From positions 1 to 64,000 of the forward strand of contig WGMS01000008.1 of assembly GCA_016124935.1 (NCBI GenBank): a stretch of 64,000 nt of DNA. Direction: 5' to 3'. Source of the stretch: a bacterium. GTDB lineage: Bacteria > Cyanobacteriota > Vampirovibrionia > Obscuribacterales > Obscuribacteraceae. Below, piece by piece: positions 7,157-16,411 of this stretch. The stretch's first letter is position 1; each line of letters starts with the position of its first letter. The notes beneath the pieces were generated by a model. It had not been told where the DNA came from. It worked only from the letters and a program-made list of their open reading frames with translations, and ran no database searches. A program made the position numbers and the translations under genes.

Positions 7157-8856
7157 GGCTGCCTCCTGGAAGGTGGCGGCGGCAACAGCGCCGGTTTGTC
7201 GTCCGACTTTGGCTTGCGCTGGACCTCTATCGTATGGATGAGCAGACTGGGTGAAGAAGCGGAGACAGGCACCGAACCGGACTCGGCACCGCAGACCCCG
7301 TTGAAAACGCCCAGATCATCGGCTGCTCCAAGGATATTCTCCAGAGAAGCAAGAGGGGTTCCGACAATGTCGACCCCACGGATAAGCTCATCGGGCCTGC
7401 CGTCGGCAAAGACTCTGGTAACCATGAGCGGATAAAGCTTGTAGAGCTGCGGCTGATCCGCCTGGGTAAAAGTGGAGCCGCCCGCCATCTCGTCGAAATA
7501 CAATCCATAGGGTTTGCCCTGTCTTCTAGCTTCCCGACGCAACATCTCTTTCAATTCTTCGGAAGAAACCCTTTTGTCGCCGTCTGCGATCACCATGAGA
7601 TTGCCCTGCCTGGCACAGGGTGCGTTCACATAGTCGCAGCGTCCATGCCCGTTGGAATGAGGGATGCCTTCCACCGGACTGCGCGACATCAAAAATGTCT
7701 TGAGCACGCCCTTATCAACCAGCACTGTCTTCCTCGACGCGATGCCCTCGTCGTCATATTTGTATGAACCCGAGAGTTCTATGCCGTTCAATCTGGTGCA
7801 GGACGGATCGTCTACCACCGAGATGAAAACCGGCATGATTCTGGTGCCGATTTTCTCTTTGAATGTCCTGCCTTCCTCCTCGTCTTTCTGACGGTGACCC
7901 TCCAGGCGGTGCCCGAGGATTTCATGGAAGAAGACCCCGGCCGCTCGCCCGGATAAAATGGCAGGACCGACAAAGGGCTCCGCCAGTGGCGCCCGGGTCA
8001 GGTCTGTGAGCCTCTTCGCCATGGTCTCTATCTTTTCGGTGAGCACCGCTTCCGATGGCAATGCAGCGGCATCGGTAGACTCGAATCGATCATAGAACCA
8101 GAGGATCATTCCGTCATCGGCCACTGCCTCGGCATAGACACTGACAAGATTAGAGCGGAGTTCTTCTCTTTTGACCGCACCCTCGCTCGATACCATATAA
8201 GATATCTGGCGTTCGGATGAATAGTTGACGGCGCTGTCTCTCACCCTGTCATATTTATTGAATAAGCCCGAAAGTCTGCGCAGCCTATTCTGCCAGTCAG
8301 AAGGCGCCGGCGCGAACTCCCTGACCTCGCCCAGATAGTGACAGGGCTTCTCGTCGGTGAAGTCCCCGGAAAGGTCCTGTTCTTTGACTTTCAGGGCTCT
8401 ACTGGCCTTTACCAGAGTCAGTTGTTTCTGGGCCGCCTTGAAAGCTTTATCCGTCGAGCGCCAGAGCACATTGGCGATAGCTTTGTCATCGTCCTCGACA
8501 GGAAGAGAATCCGACCAGACATGGGTGACGGTATTGGTCGACCCCCTCAGTTTATGAGAGTTGTCCATATGAGAGTCGCCGACTCTCAACTCGACTTGCA
8601 GATTACGAAACTTACTTGGGTCAGACTCTTTGGTCAGGGCCCCGAACTTGCCTTTAAGAGAGACATAGTCATCCTCGAAGACCCGGTAAGCAAGATAATA
8701 AAGAGGATAAGTCCCCTTTTTCTGCAAGAGCTTGAAAGACCTCTTCAGCTCATTGTCGAGGGTGCTCATAAATTTGTCCGCGGCAAAAGCGCCTGCCTGG
8801 CAGAAGAGAGAGAGATAGATAGAGATAGCGAAAGAGAGAGCTAGAGCCTTATTCAT
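7153..8856 (-). CDS. Secreted TldD-like zinc metalloprotease
   Basis: The 567-residue protein has an N-terminal signal peptide (about 1-25, ending around AGAFA). It carries the TldD zinc motif FHEILGHRLEG (His311, Glu312, His316) and the conserved C-terminal GVCGAESGSVPV, whose Cys522 corresponds to the third zinc ligand. TldD/TldE heterodimers unfold and cleave peptides; in other bacteria they mature microcin B17 and degrade CcdA. Here both subunits appear to be exported, so the substrate should be in the envelope. GAGG lies seven bases before the ATG. The inactive partner follows with a 4-base overlap. A proline-rich tail precedes the stop. Confidence 0.85.
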   Translation of the reverse strand: MNKALALSFAISIYLSLFCQAGAFAADKFMSTLDNELKRSFKLLQKKGTYPLYYLAYRVFEDDYVSLKGKFGALTKESDPSKFRNLQVELRVGDSHMDNSHKLRGSTNTVTHVWSDSLPVEDDDKAIANVLWRSTDKAFKAAQKQLTLVKASRALKVKEQDLSGDFTDEKPCHYLGEVREFAPAPSDWQNRLRRLSGLFNKYDRVRDSAVNYSSERQISYMVSSEGAVKREELRSNLVSVYAEAVADDGMILWFYDRFESTDAAALPSEAVLTEKIETMAKRLTDLTRAPLAEPFVGPAILSGRAAGVFFHEILGHRLEGHRQKDEEEGRTFKEKIGTRIMPVFISVVDDPSCTRLNGIELSGSYKYDDEGIASRKTVLVDKGVLKTFLMSRSPVEGIPHSNGHGRCDYVNAPCARQGNLMVIADGDKRVSSEELKEMLRREARRQGKPYGLYFDEMAGGSTFTQADQPQLYKLYPLMVTRVFADGRPDELIRGVDIVGTPLASLENILGAADDLGVFNGVCGAESGSVPVSASSPSLLIHTIEVQRKPKSDDKPALLPPPPSRRQP

Positions 8857-8873
8857 TAATAACCTCAGTCACC

Positions 8874-10547
8874 TCACTTCAATTTGAAGGCATGGAAAGC
8901 GGTTCTATAACCTATGTATTCGTAAGCGGGATGGTCGAAGTTGTCATCCCGCCAATCTAAGAACCCAACCGGCTCGTAATTATCGAGCAACTCTTTCGAT
9001 ACCAGCTTCTCTTCCAAAGCCGGCCCCATACTGTCCTGGTTGACAAGAATGAGCACCGGTCGCTTTGCCCGGATATCATTCTTGAGGCGGTCATAAAGCT
9101 GATCTTCCGCTACTACATAAGGCTGCCATATTTCTAGAGGTTTTGAATAACGCAGCTTTCTAGCCACTTTCAGAAGACGGGTGGTTAGAAAGCCGGATCC
9201 GGGTCTTCTACCCAGTTGCAGAAGAGCTGGATAAGCAGGTCTTGCCTGGTCGTTGATGATTAGAACCTGATCTCCGGGCTTGCTATTGGCTTCGATATAA
9301 TCGGCAAAAATAGAGAGATCCGCCCGGGGAGATGAGCCGACATAGCCCTGCTCCGCAAGAGAATAGCGGTTACCATGACTTACCCCGGCTAATTCCACCG
9401 CCAGCCAGGCCGAGAATGCAGCCAGGCTGACCACGGCAAAGACTATGGTGCCCGGTAATAATTTCTTGCGCTTGGTCTTGAGCTTGAAATGCGCGACCAA
9501 CCAGTTGACCAGAACCCCGACGACCAGGCTGACGGCCAATCCGGCGCCGAAAACCATGGGCAGTGCCTGGGCGGTGAACATATTATATTGAACTATGTAC
9601 AAACCAAATCCGAGACAGGAGACTATAACCATAGGCAGTATCAACTTACTGAATCGATGAAATGCCAGAGCCGCCACACAGCCGGCGATCGAGAAATAAA
9701 GAAGATCTCGACGATCCGGAGTCATGCCCAGATAAACCAGTTCGTTGTTCCAGGTATCATAATCAAGCAGCATCATCGGCAGGGCAAAATGGGAAAAGGC
9801 TACTCCCATGGGCTCATTACCGATAATCAATACAAATCCGCAGATAACCAGTATCGAGAAACAGACAGTAAACTCCGGTCTCGACAAACTATCGAAGCGG
9901 CCGCGCTCTATGCAGATATAGGCCTCGAAAAGGATCATAAGAATCAGATAGAGAGGGTCGAGCAAAAAACCTATCGCGGCCATGGAGCCTGATAGTCCAG
10001 GAATTCTTATGTCTACTGAACCACCAGGATTTGTCAGATTGAGCACCCGGGCCAGTAGATAGGGCAAAGTGAAAGCGAAGAAGAGCTGCTGGGTTTCGCC
10101 GAACTGATCTATAAAAAGAAGATTGAGAAGCAGATAGCCAATCAACAAATATGGAGCCACCGAGATCTCCCGGGAGGAAGTCCGAAATAGGATCTGGGCC
10201 GACAATGCCGTCGAAAGCGCTAATAGAAGCCAGCCACAGAGATTGAATGCGGTGATCGGATGTACTTTTAAATAGATGGAGACATAGTTCGGTATCAAAC
10301 ACAAATACATGGGCACAGGGCTTTTATAGTCGAAAAAATCCAGATATGGAGATTGTCCAGACGCAATTAATTTGCCGTACTCCAGATTGAGAGCCGCATC
10401 TGCAGGTATTAAAAGTGGATGAATAATAAAGTGAGCCAGAATAATGGCAAGCATGCCAAATGCCAGAAAAGCCGTGTTCAGGCAGACGGTTTTCGAAACG
10501 GTGCCCCTAATCGAAGAGGTCTTTTCGAGCAGGGAAACTTCAATCAT
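8874..10547 (-). CDS. Polytopic membrane glycosyltransferase-like protein (GT-C type, tentative)
   Basis: The 557 residues form roughly ten to twelve hydrophobic segments and then a soluble C-terminal region of about 150 residues. The first extracytoplasmic loop contains D-x-A-x-x-L-x-x-G-x-L-I-x-S-G-x-x-P-Y-x-D-x-F-D-x-x-x-P. This is the acidic pattern typical of GT39/ArnT-like (PMT) polyprenyl-phosphate sugar transferases. The neighbour at 10540-12162 is a paralogue with the same loop, and the two overlap by eight bases. Such enzymes usually glycosylate lipids or proteins at the outer face of the inner membrane. Donor and acceptor cannot be told from the sequence. Confidence 0.65.
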   Translation of the reverse strand: MIEVSLLEKTSSIRGTVSKTVCLNTAFLAFGMLAIILAHFIIHPLLIPADAALNLEYGKLIASGQSPYLDFFDYKSPVPMYLCLIPNYVSIYLKVHPITAFNLCGWLLLALSTALSAQILFRTSSREISVAPYLLIGYLLLNLLFIDQFGETQQLFFAFTLPYLLARVLNLTNPGGSVDIRIPGLSGSMAAIGFLLDPLYLILMILFEAYICIERGRFDSLSRPEFTVCFSILVICGFVLIIGNEPMGVAFSHFALPMMLLDYDTWNNELVYLGMTPDRRDLLYFSIAGCVAALAFHRFSKLILPMVIVSCLGFGLYIVQYNMFTAQALPMVFGAGLAVSLVVGVLVNWLVAHFKLKTKRKKLLPGTIVFAVVSLAAFSAWLAVELAGVSHGNRYSLAEQGYVGSSPRADLSIFADYIEANSKPGDQVLIINDQARPAYPALLQLGRRPGSGFLTTRLLKVARKLRYSKPLEIWQPYVVAEDQLYDRLKNDIRAKRPVLILVNQDSMGPALEEKLVSKELLDNYEPVGFLDWRDDNFDHPAYEYIGYRTAFHAFKLK

Positions 10548-12162
10548 TGCGCTTCCTCAAAAAGACTTTGAAATTGGCTATCTCGTCTATTTTTTCGTAG
10601 TCAGACAGATACTCCCCTTCGAAATTAAAAGGCGAAAGATAAGTCTCCACCGGCGATATCTGAACAAAGATCAAGCGCGGTTTGCGAGCCTTGATATCTT
10701 CTCCATATTGATCGACAACCTCCTGGGCATGCTCTAGAAGAGCCCTGGTTTTCTCGGTCTGGGGGTCTATTTCACGAATATAATGCAAAACCGACAGAAT
10801 CACACAATGAAGATGACGCGAACCCGGCGGCACACTGAGCTGGGTTAGAAGAGGATAGCCCGGCGTGACACCATTGGACATGAATATAGCCGTATCGCCT
10901 TTGCGAAAATACTTCTCGAAATAGGAGAGAAAGGGAGAGTCCACATCGCTTACCGGCGTCCGCCCCTGGCCGCCAATGAGCTCTAAAGAGAACTGTCTAT
11001 CGGCTTTGACCTTCTCTGTGTCTTTGACCGCGTCAAAGACAGCTGCGCCGGTTATTAGCAAAGGTATCGCATAGATCAAAACCACAGCCGGCAGACGACA
11101 AATTTCCTTGATGTAACACCCTGCCAGAAAAACCAGATAACCGGCCACCATATAGCCGAGTATGCAGGCGCCGGCGAAAACAGGCTGATTATGATAAGCC
11201 CAGCCTTTGAATTGCAAAAGGTATGGAATATTGCTGCTCAGGGTAAAAATCACCAGGGGTATGAAAAGACTGGACTTACGCCGGAGAGCAAGGGCAGCCA
11301 CCGAAGCCGCCACCATCAGATAGAAGACATTGCGCTTGTCCGGCGGCGAGAACATGTTCGAAAGAGCTGTATCCCAGAAGTTATAACCCAGAGAAAAAGC
11401 CGGGACGAGATAACCAAAATAGTTCTCTCTCATCTGGTCAGGCACCACCAGAAAGTGAAGGACATAGAGCACCGCCGCCGCCACCGCAGAAAGAGCCTCG
11501 GTGGAGATAAAACATTTGAACCGGCGCAGTCCGATAGCTTGAACAAGCCAGTATAACTCGACACTCAGAGCCGGAATCAGGAAATAAGGCTTCAAACAGA
11601 TGCCGATACCGCCGAAAAGCCCGACAATAATGGCAAGCGGTCTTGCGACCACCCCGTCACCCTCACCGTCTTTACTCTGCCAACGCAACCAGCGCAGAAT
11701 GAAGAAAGGCATATAGAGAAGAACGAAGATATCCTCTCTCTGACCGAAATCGAAACGCAAGAAGAAATTGAAGAGCACAAGACCGATGACGAAAGGGATA
11801 GCAAAAATCAATTCCGACCTTGTTTTGACCCTGGTGAATAGATAAAGGGACATGGATGCCGAATAGGCGATGATCAAAGTCAGAAAGTAAGAGAACGCCT
11901 GGGTTATAGGAATTCCCGAGAGGTTATGGAGAAAGGCTGGTATGGTGTCGAGATACCAGATCAAAGGAGGATTGACGTCGAACATGTCGACATAGGGCAC
12001 CTTGCCCAGGGTAATAAGATGGGCGCACTGCAGATGCAATGCCGGGTCCCAGCCGATACGAAGCGGATGAATCAGGGCGCCATAGACTTGATGAACAACA
12101 AGGGCTGCCACAGACAGAAATCCTGCTATGCGCAACCTTTTAACTATAGACTTGTCTTCCAA
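10540..12162 (-). CDS. Polytopic membrane glycosyltransferase-like protein (GT-C type, tentative)
   Basis: The 540-residue protein is a paralogue of the downstream gene. It has about eleven hydrophobic segments and the loop motif WDPALHLQCAHLITLGKVPY followed by VDMFDVNPP, as expected of GT39/ArnT-like enzymes. The soluble C-terminal domain begins after the last membrane helix, near residue 370. The start given is a TTG without a clear Shine-Dalgarno, so the N-terminus may be a few codons off. Its stop overlaps the start of the next gene, implying one operon and perhaps a heteromeric or stepwise pair. Confidence 0.65.
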   Translation of the reverse strand: MEDKSIVKRLRIAGFLSVAALVVHQVYGALIHPLRIGWDPALHLQCAHLITLGKVPYVDMFDVNPPLIWYLDTIPAFLHNLSGIPITQAFSYFLTLIIAYSASMSLYLFTRVKTRSELIFAIPFVIGLVLFNFFLRFDFGQREDIFVLLYMPFFILRWLRWQSKDGEGDGVVARPLAIIVGLFGGIGICLKPYFLIPALSVELYWLVQAIGLRRFKCFISTEALSAVAAAVLYVLHFLVVPDQMRENYFGYLVPAFSLGYNFWDTALSNMFSPPDKRNVFYLMVAASVAALALRRKSSLFIPLVIFTLSSNIPYLLQFKGWAYHNQPVFAGACILGYMVAGYLVFLAGCYIKEICRLPAVVLIYAIPLLITGAAVFDAVKDTEKVKADRQFSLELIGGQGRTPVSDVDSPFLSYFEKYFRKGDTAIFMSNGVTPGYPLLTQLSVPPGSRHLHCVILSVLHYIREIDPQTEKTRALLEHAQEVVDQYGEDIKARKPRLIFVQISPVETYLSPFNFEGEYLSDYEKIDEIANFKVFLRKRND

Positions 12163-12264
12163 ACTGGCTATTGCGGCAACAACCTTATATAAAGAGGAGA
12201 TCTTCTACTATCTTTCCCTGTTTACAGACTGCCCTAGCCGGGATTTCAAAGAGGCGGCAAATTA

Positions 12265-12765
12265 TCAGTAACCCCACTCTCGATAAAAATGCTCGTCGGT
12301 TCTCCAGTTGAAGAGATACCACTGTCTTCTGATGTGATCGGTGCGAGAATCGACCTTGCTACGGATTTTAAGATACTTTCTCTGCTCCGGCTTCAATCCT
12401 TCTATCTCCGGTCCCAGTTCGGGGAGCTGGACAAACCAGCGTCGCGCCACCTCGGCCCGGTCATCGCCGTTGAAACTGTGCTTGTCTTTCAGCTCGGCTT
12501 CGCCGGTCTTCTTGAAATAGATCCATTTGTCATCGTGGGCGGAGATCTCACCACCACCCTTGAAATCTTTCACATCCGAAAAATTGTCATCGAAAATAGC
12601 ATTGAAGATTTTTTCCGGCTTCACCGTATAACGGTCTTTCATGGCTGTGTACACATACCAGATACACAGTCCGATCAGAACAATAGCCAGGATTGTCAGC
12701 GGTCCTCTGAAACGCGTAAAAGCGTCATCGGCGCCCAGATTGGTGCTTTCTCGCGGATTATTCAT
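12265..12765 (-). CDS. Single-pass membrane protein of unknown function
   Basis: The 166-residue protein has a short cytoplasmic N-terminus, one membrane helix (about residues 24-44, LTILAIVLIGLCIWYVYTAM) and a charged C-terminal domain rich in Trp, Tyr, Lys and Asp. I recognise no family and no catalytic motif. It lies on the same strand as the two membrane-enzyme genes on either side, with roughly 70-100 bases of spacer each way. It may be transcribed with the His-rich membrane pair upstream. Confidence 0.6.
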   Translation of the reverse strand: MNNPRESTNLGADDAFTRFRGPLTILAIVLIGLCIWYVYTAMKDRYTVKPEKIFNAIFDDNFSDVKDFKGGGEISAHDDKWIYFKKTGEAELKDKHSFNGDDRAEVARRWFVQLPELGPEIEGLKPEQRKYLKIRSKVDSRTDHIRRQWYLFNWRTDEHFYREWGY

Positions 12766-12838
12766 ATTGATTGGATACTCGCCATACTCTTAGTAAGCAA
12801 GCCCAGTTTAGCAGGATTCTAATCAGAAAAAAGCGCGG

Positions 12839-14002
12839 TCAGGCGATTAAAATCTCCCGGCACTTACGATCGCGTAAACGCCAGATAGCGGCATCCGAGA
12901 CAAAATGATGAAAGTTGATACAGGCCTGGATGCAGGTGGCGACGACCACGAAAGAATAGCCGAAATACATCATGAAGTGCGGCACGAAAACGTAGATGAA
13001 CATGCCTGCAACGATGACATAAGCCCAGTATTTAATCGCCCGGGGGCGGAACCATTCTTTGAAAACCTCTTTGGGAATCATCCCCTCGGGAAGCCCTTTC
13101 TCTTTTAGATAGAAGCCCAGGGAAACCGCCAGGTACTGGCTGCCATGGAAAAAGTTGGGACCATAGACCCAGACCATAGAGGAGGCATAACCCACACTCA
13201 GTCCGATTCCGATAACGGTTATAACCAGACCCAGGGTAGGCACCGGTATGAGCTGCCCTTCCCGGTGATATTTGCGAATGATATTGCTGATGAAAAGAAT
13301 ACCCATACCGATGAAGAGGACTTTTCCCAGCTCATACATCCACATCGGAAGCCCCCAGAAAGGGCATTCGACACCATAGTAGACATAGGGGCTGAACTCG
13401 CGATGGGTGAGAATTCTGATGATCACGAAATAGGAGAGCGAATGCATGAACCAGCGAAAGGTCTCCCTTTCGAAATTGTTCATGATATAGCCGCGCTTGT
13501 AGCAGTAAATCAAGCCGATACCGAAACACTGACCGACATAATGCTGGAAAACCCACATCAAGTGGATATAGACCACCATGCCTGCCGCCTCTTTGAAGGA
13601 AAGCGCCAGGGCAAAGAGAGAAAGGGACAACCAGGGCAGGTAATAGGCATATAGGCGAAAAGTCTTGCGACTGTCCTCGGTGGCATAGATGCGCATATAG
13701 GTGGCCACGGTATGGGTGTCGGCGAAAAGATGCTGACCAAGGGTGCCGAATATGACCAGGAAGGTCGAGACCGCCACCGCTCCCATGGCACCGGTCATGG
13801 GCTCGGAATGGGACCAGCCGAATATGTAGTAGTGGAGCCCGAAGAGAATCCACAGAGCACCACCGAACACAAACAGAAAATCAAACCAGGGATTGACTAT
13901 CCAGGGATAGGGCGCGTTCTTCGCCGCCGCCTGGTCCTGATTAGATCCGACTCCGGGTACTCCGGCGGAACCACCTGGCATAGGTACTGCACTACTTACC
14001 AA
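12839..14002 (-). CDS. His-rich polytopic membrane protein, paralogue 2
   Basis: The 387-residue protein has about nine hydrophobic segments. Polar motifs inside the membrane region are QHLFADTHTVATYMRI, a Y-C-Y-K-R-G-Y loop, FFHGSQYLAV and a C-terminal NFHHFVSDAAIWRLRDRK. The repeated histidines (QH, DTH, FQHY, FHGSQ, HH) recall di-iron membrane oxidoreductases or hydroxylases, but I recognise no exact family. The start is a TTG: GAGAGG lies about ten bases upstream, and the N-terminal (L)VSS sequence is shared with the paralogue. The two paralogues are adjacent with 86 bases between, so this is a tandem duplication. Confidence 0.7.
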   Translation of the reverse strand: MVSSAVPMPGGSAGVPGVGSNQDQAAAKNAPYPWIVNPWFDFLFVFGGALWILFGLHYYIFGWSHSEPMTGAMGAVAVSTFLVIFGTLGQHLFADTHTVATYMRIYATEDSRKTFRLYAYYLPWLSLSLFALALSFKEAAGMVVYIHLMWVFQHYVGQCFGIGLIYCYKRGYIMNNFERETFRWFMHSLSYFVIIRILTHREFSPYVYYGVECPFWGLPMWMYELGKVLFIGMGILFISNIIRKYHREGQLIPVPTLGLVITVIGIGLSVGYASSMVWVYGPNFFHGSQYLAVSLGFYLKEKGLPEGMIPKEVFKEWFRPRAIKYWAYVIVAGMFIYVFVPHFMMYFGYSFVVVATCIQACINFHHFVSDAAIWRLRDRKCREILIA

Positions 14003-14088
14003 TGATTTATAGCCTCTCTTGCACGTGCGGCCACACTGCGGATCACGGGCTAACTTCTATAAGTATACCCCGGATAGATGTCATGGAA

Positions 14089-15222
14089 TCAGGCCAGGAG
14101 CAACTCCCGACACCGTTTATCCCGTAGGCGCCAGATAGCGGCGTCGGTGATGAAGTGATGATAGTTGACCACTCCCAGGACCAGACCGCCGACCATGGCA
14201 TAGTCGAAGCCGAGCTGCATGAAGAAATGCGGAATGCCCACATAGAAAAAGCAGCCGGTCAGAATCACAGTTCCGACATACTTGAGCCCCGGAGCGCTGA
14301 CAGCCACCTTGGCGATGTCCCAGGTGGACATGCCCTCGGGCATTCCTCTCTCTTTGAGGTAATAGCTCAGACATACAGCCAGGTACTGGCTGCCATGGAA
14401 GAATCCGGGCACGTAGAACCACAACATGGCATTGCTAGTATCTTTGGACAGACCAAGACAGGAGACAGTCAACACAAGCAGCACCGACGGCAGAGGAATC
14501 AATTTCTTCTCCATAATGAACTTCTTCAGCACCACGAAGATGAAGAGAAAAGTCAGAATATAGAAAACGAACTGTGCTGCGTTGAACAACACTTCCGGCA
14601 ACGGTCCCCAGAAGGGGATCGGCACTCCATAGAAATTCCGGGGACTGAAAGTCTGATAGGTGAGGAAGCGAATAATCACATAGCCGCTCATAGAAAGAAT
14701 GAACCAGCGAAAGATCTCTTTCTCCCAGTTTTTCAGATAATAGCCGCGCTTATAGCAGTAAATCAGAGAGATGCCGAAGGTCTGGGCGGCATAATGCCAG
14801 AACACGGTGATCAGATACAAATAGACCAGAGCACTGGTGAAATCCGGCTTCAACAGCCCGAGCACGAAAATAGGGATACACGAATAGACCAACCAGGTCC
14901 GATAGAACTTGAATCGTTCTCTATCGTCAGGACTGCCCCAGATTCGCATATACGTTGCCGTATTGTGCGAATCGGCGAAGATATGCTGGGATAGGAACAT
15001 CATCGTAATCAGGAACATCTGGCTCGGAGTATGAAACTCCGTCGGAATCGTCCAACCGATGAAGAAATAGTTGATTAACATCAGGCAGAGGACTCCTCCG
15101 CCTGTTATGAATACAAAGTCAAAAACGGGATTAATTATCCAGGGATACGGGGCAGGTGCGGCCGTAGCGGCTCCATCTCCCGATCTTTCTGGCATCCTGG
15201 CACCAGCTACACTACTAACCAA
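14089..15222 (-). CDS. His-rich polytopic membrane protein, paralogue 1
   Basis: The 377-residue protein is collinear with the product at 12839-14002. It shares QHIFADSHNTATYMRI, YCYKRGY, FFHGSQYLAVCLSYYLKERG and a C-terminal NYHHFITDAAIWRLRDKRC. The conserved histidines in membrane context suggest metal binding, perhaps a membrane oxygenase or desaturase-like enzyme; this is inference. The TTG start is well supported by the AGGAAGGAAG Shine-Dalgarno just upstream. It is the promoter-proximal gene of the pair, with an inverted repeat in the upstream spacer. Confidence 0.7.
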   Translation of the reverse strand: MVSSVAGARMPERSGDGAATAAPAPYPWIINPVFDFVFITGGGVLCLMLINYFFIGWTIPTEFHTPSQMFLITMMFLSQHIFADSHNTATYMRIWGSPDDRERFKFYRTWLVYSCIPIFVLGLLKPDFTSALVYLYLITVFWHYAAQTFGISLIYCYKRGYYLKNWEKEIFRWFILSMSGYVIIRFLTYQTFSPRNFYGVPIPFWGPLPEVLFNAAQFVFYILTFLFIFVVLKKFIMEKKLIPLPSVLLVLTVSCLGLSKDTSNAMLWFYVPGFFHGSQYLAVCLSYYLKERGMPEGMSTWDIAKVAVSAPGLKYVGTVILTGCFFYVGIPHFFMQLGFDYAMVGGLVLGVVNYHHFITDAAIWRLRDKRCRELLLA

Positions 15223-15249
15223 AGCGTCTTCCTTCCTGTTTCGTCTCGC

Positions 15250-15301
15250 CTAGTCGAACTAGACAACCCAGTATAAATCATACACAACACTGTTGGTGTT
15301 G
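15250..15301. promoter_or_regulatory. Two small palindromes upstream of the His-rich membrane pair
   Basis: CTAGT-CGA-ACTAG lies at 15250-15262 and CAACAC-TGTTG-GTGTTG at 15285-15301. Both are perfect inverted repeats in the spacer upstream of the minus-strand start at 15222. A TATACT-like hexamer on the minus strand (about 15270) lies between them. They could be operators, but no regulator can be named. Confidence 0.3.
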
Positions 15302-15371
15302 ACGCCGGCCGATTTCATTGTACCCGGTGCCATCAAGGTTTAACACCATTCAAAAGGATGGTTATCTAACT

Positions 15372-16385
15372 TCATGTCGATCTGGCTTCATCAAGGTAAA
15401 AACCGGCTGTTCTTTCGATGGTGATCTCGAAAGGTGTCGGTTTGAAGTCAAGCTCTTCTTCGGCTTTGTCCGAACTGAAAAAAATCTTGTGCTGAGAAAG
15501 CCAGGCTTGCTGTTTGCTCAAAATCGGCGGCTTCTTGAAGTACTTCTCTCGCCATTCCGCCGCCGCGCTCAATCCCATCAGAAGCCAACCTGGCACGACA
15601 ATGATGCGGGGATTCGTCTTAAACACCTGACAGTACTTTCTTGCCGCATCGGCGAAGCTGAGATTGTCCGAGACGATTGAATAGCGCTCACCGGTGCGCC
15701 CTCTGGTCATGGCACTGATATGAGCGTCGACCACATCATTGATATCGGAAAAGGTGACACCGCCAGGAGGCACGAATATGAGACTTTTGCCTGCCATGGC
15801 GTTGACAATCGCTTTATGATGCAGATGAGTGTCGCCCTCTCCGAGCGTAATACCGGGGGAGAGGATCAAAACAGGCAGACCGCGCTTCCAGGCGTCCAGC
15901 ACTTCCAGCTCGGCGGTAGATTTGGAGTCGCAATAATTCAACCCTCTTCCACCCAGATTGTAGACAATCTCCTCGGTGCCGACCGTGCCTTCTTTGGGCA
16001 GCCCCATGGCAGCTATGGAACTGGTATATACCACCCTCTTGATATTGTGCTTGAGGGCGGCGTTCATGACATTTCTGGTGCCGATCACATTGACTGCGAA
16101 CTGTCTTTGAACATCCTTAGCCTGGTAAGATACCAGTCCAGCCAGGTGGAATAGACAATCTATATCAACATCGGTAAAAGACTGATCGAGCTGTTCCACA
16201 TTGGTCACATCGCAGCTGATGTGCGCAACGGGCAGGTCACGCAAAGCCCGGGGTACGGTGCCGGTCCTGCCCAGGGTGGTGACATCATAGCCGTCCTCGA
16301 CCAACCTTTTGACAAGGTTGGTGCCGATAAATCCACTTGCCCCGGTGACAAGCACTCTCTTTATCGTTTCAGTTTCCTTTGACAT
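15372..16385 (-). CDS. NAD(P)-dependent epimerase/dehydratase-type SDR
   Basis: The 337-residue extended short-chain dehydrogenase has a GASGFIG nucleotide-binding loop near residue 15 and a YCDSK catalytic Tyr-x-x-x-Lys. It is closest in style to 3-beta-hydroxysteroid dehydrogenase/dihydroflavonol reductase-like members, which reduce or oxidise hydroxyl or keto groups on lipids, sugars or polyketides. It is the last gene of a seven-gene minus-strand run and one of three SDRs in that run. Substrate unknown. The final residues include a hydrophilic tail typical of this class. Confidence 0.8.
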   Translation of the reverse strand: MSKETETIKRVLVTGASGFIGTNLVKRLVEDGYDVTTLGRTGTVPRALRDLPVAHISCDVTNVEQLDQSFTDVDIDCLFHLAGLVSYQAKDVQRQFAVNVIGTRNVMNAALKHNIKRVVYTSSIAAMGLPKEGTVGTEEIVYNLGGRGLNYCDSKSTAELEVLDAWKRGLPVLILSPGITLGEGDTHLHHKAIVNAMAGKSLIFVPPGGVTFSDINDVVDAHISAMTRGRTGERYSIVSDNLSFADAARKYCQVFKTNPRIIVVPGWLLMGLSAAAEWREKYFKKPPILSKQQAWLSQHKIFFSSDKAEEELDFKPTPFEITIERTAGFYLDEARST

Positions 16386-16411
16386 AGAGGAAAGTTTCCG
16401 GAGTCCAACAG

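Noticed and set aside
9489-9992. Plus-strand ORF inside the GT-C-like gene
   Set aside because: Antisense shadow of a clear membrane protein; composition has no recognisable domain.
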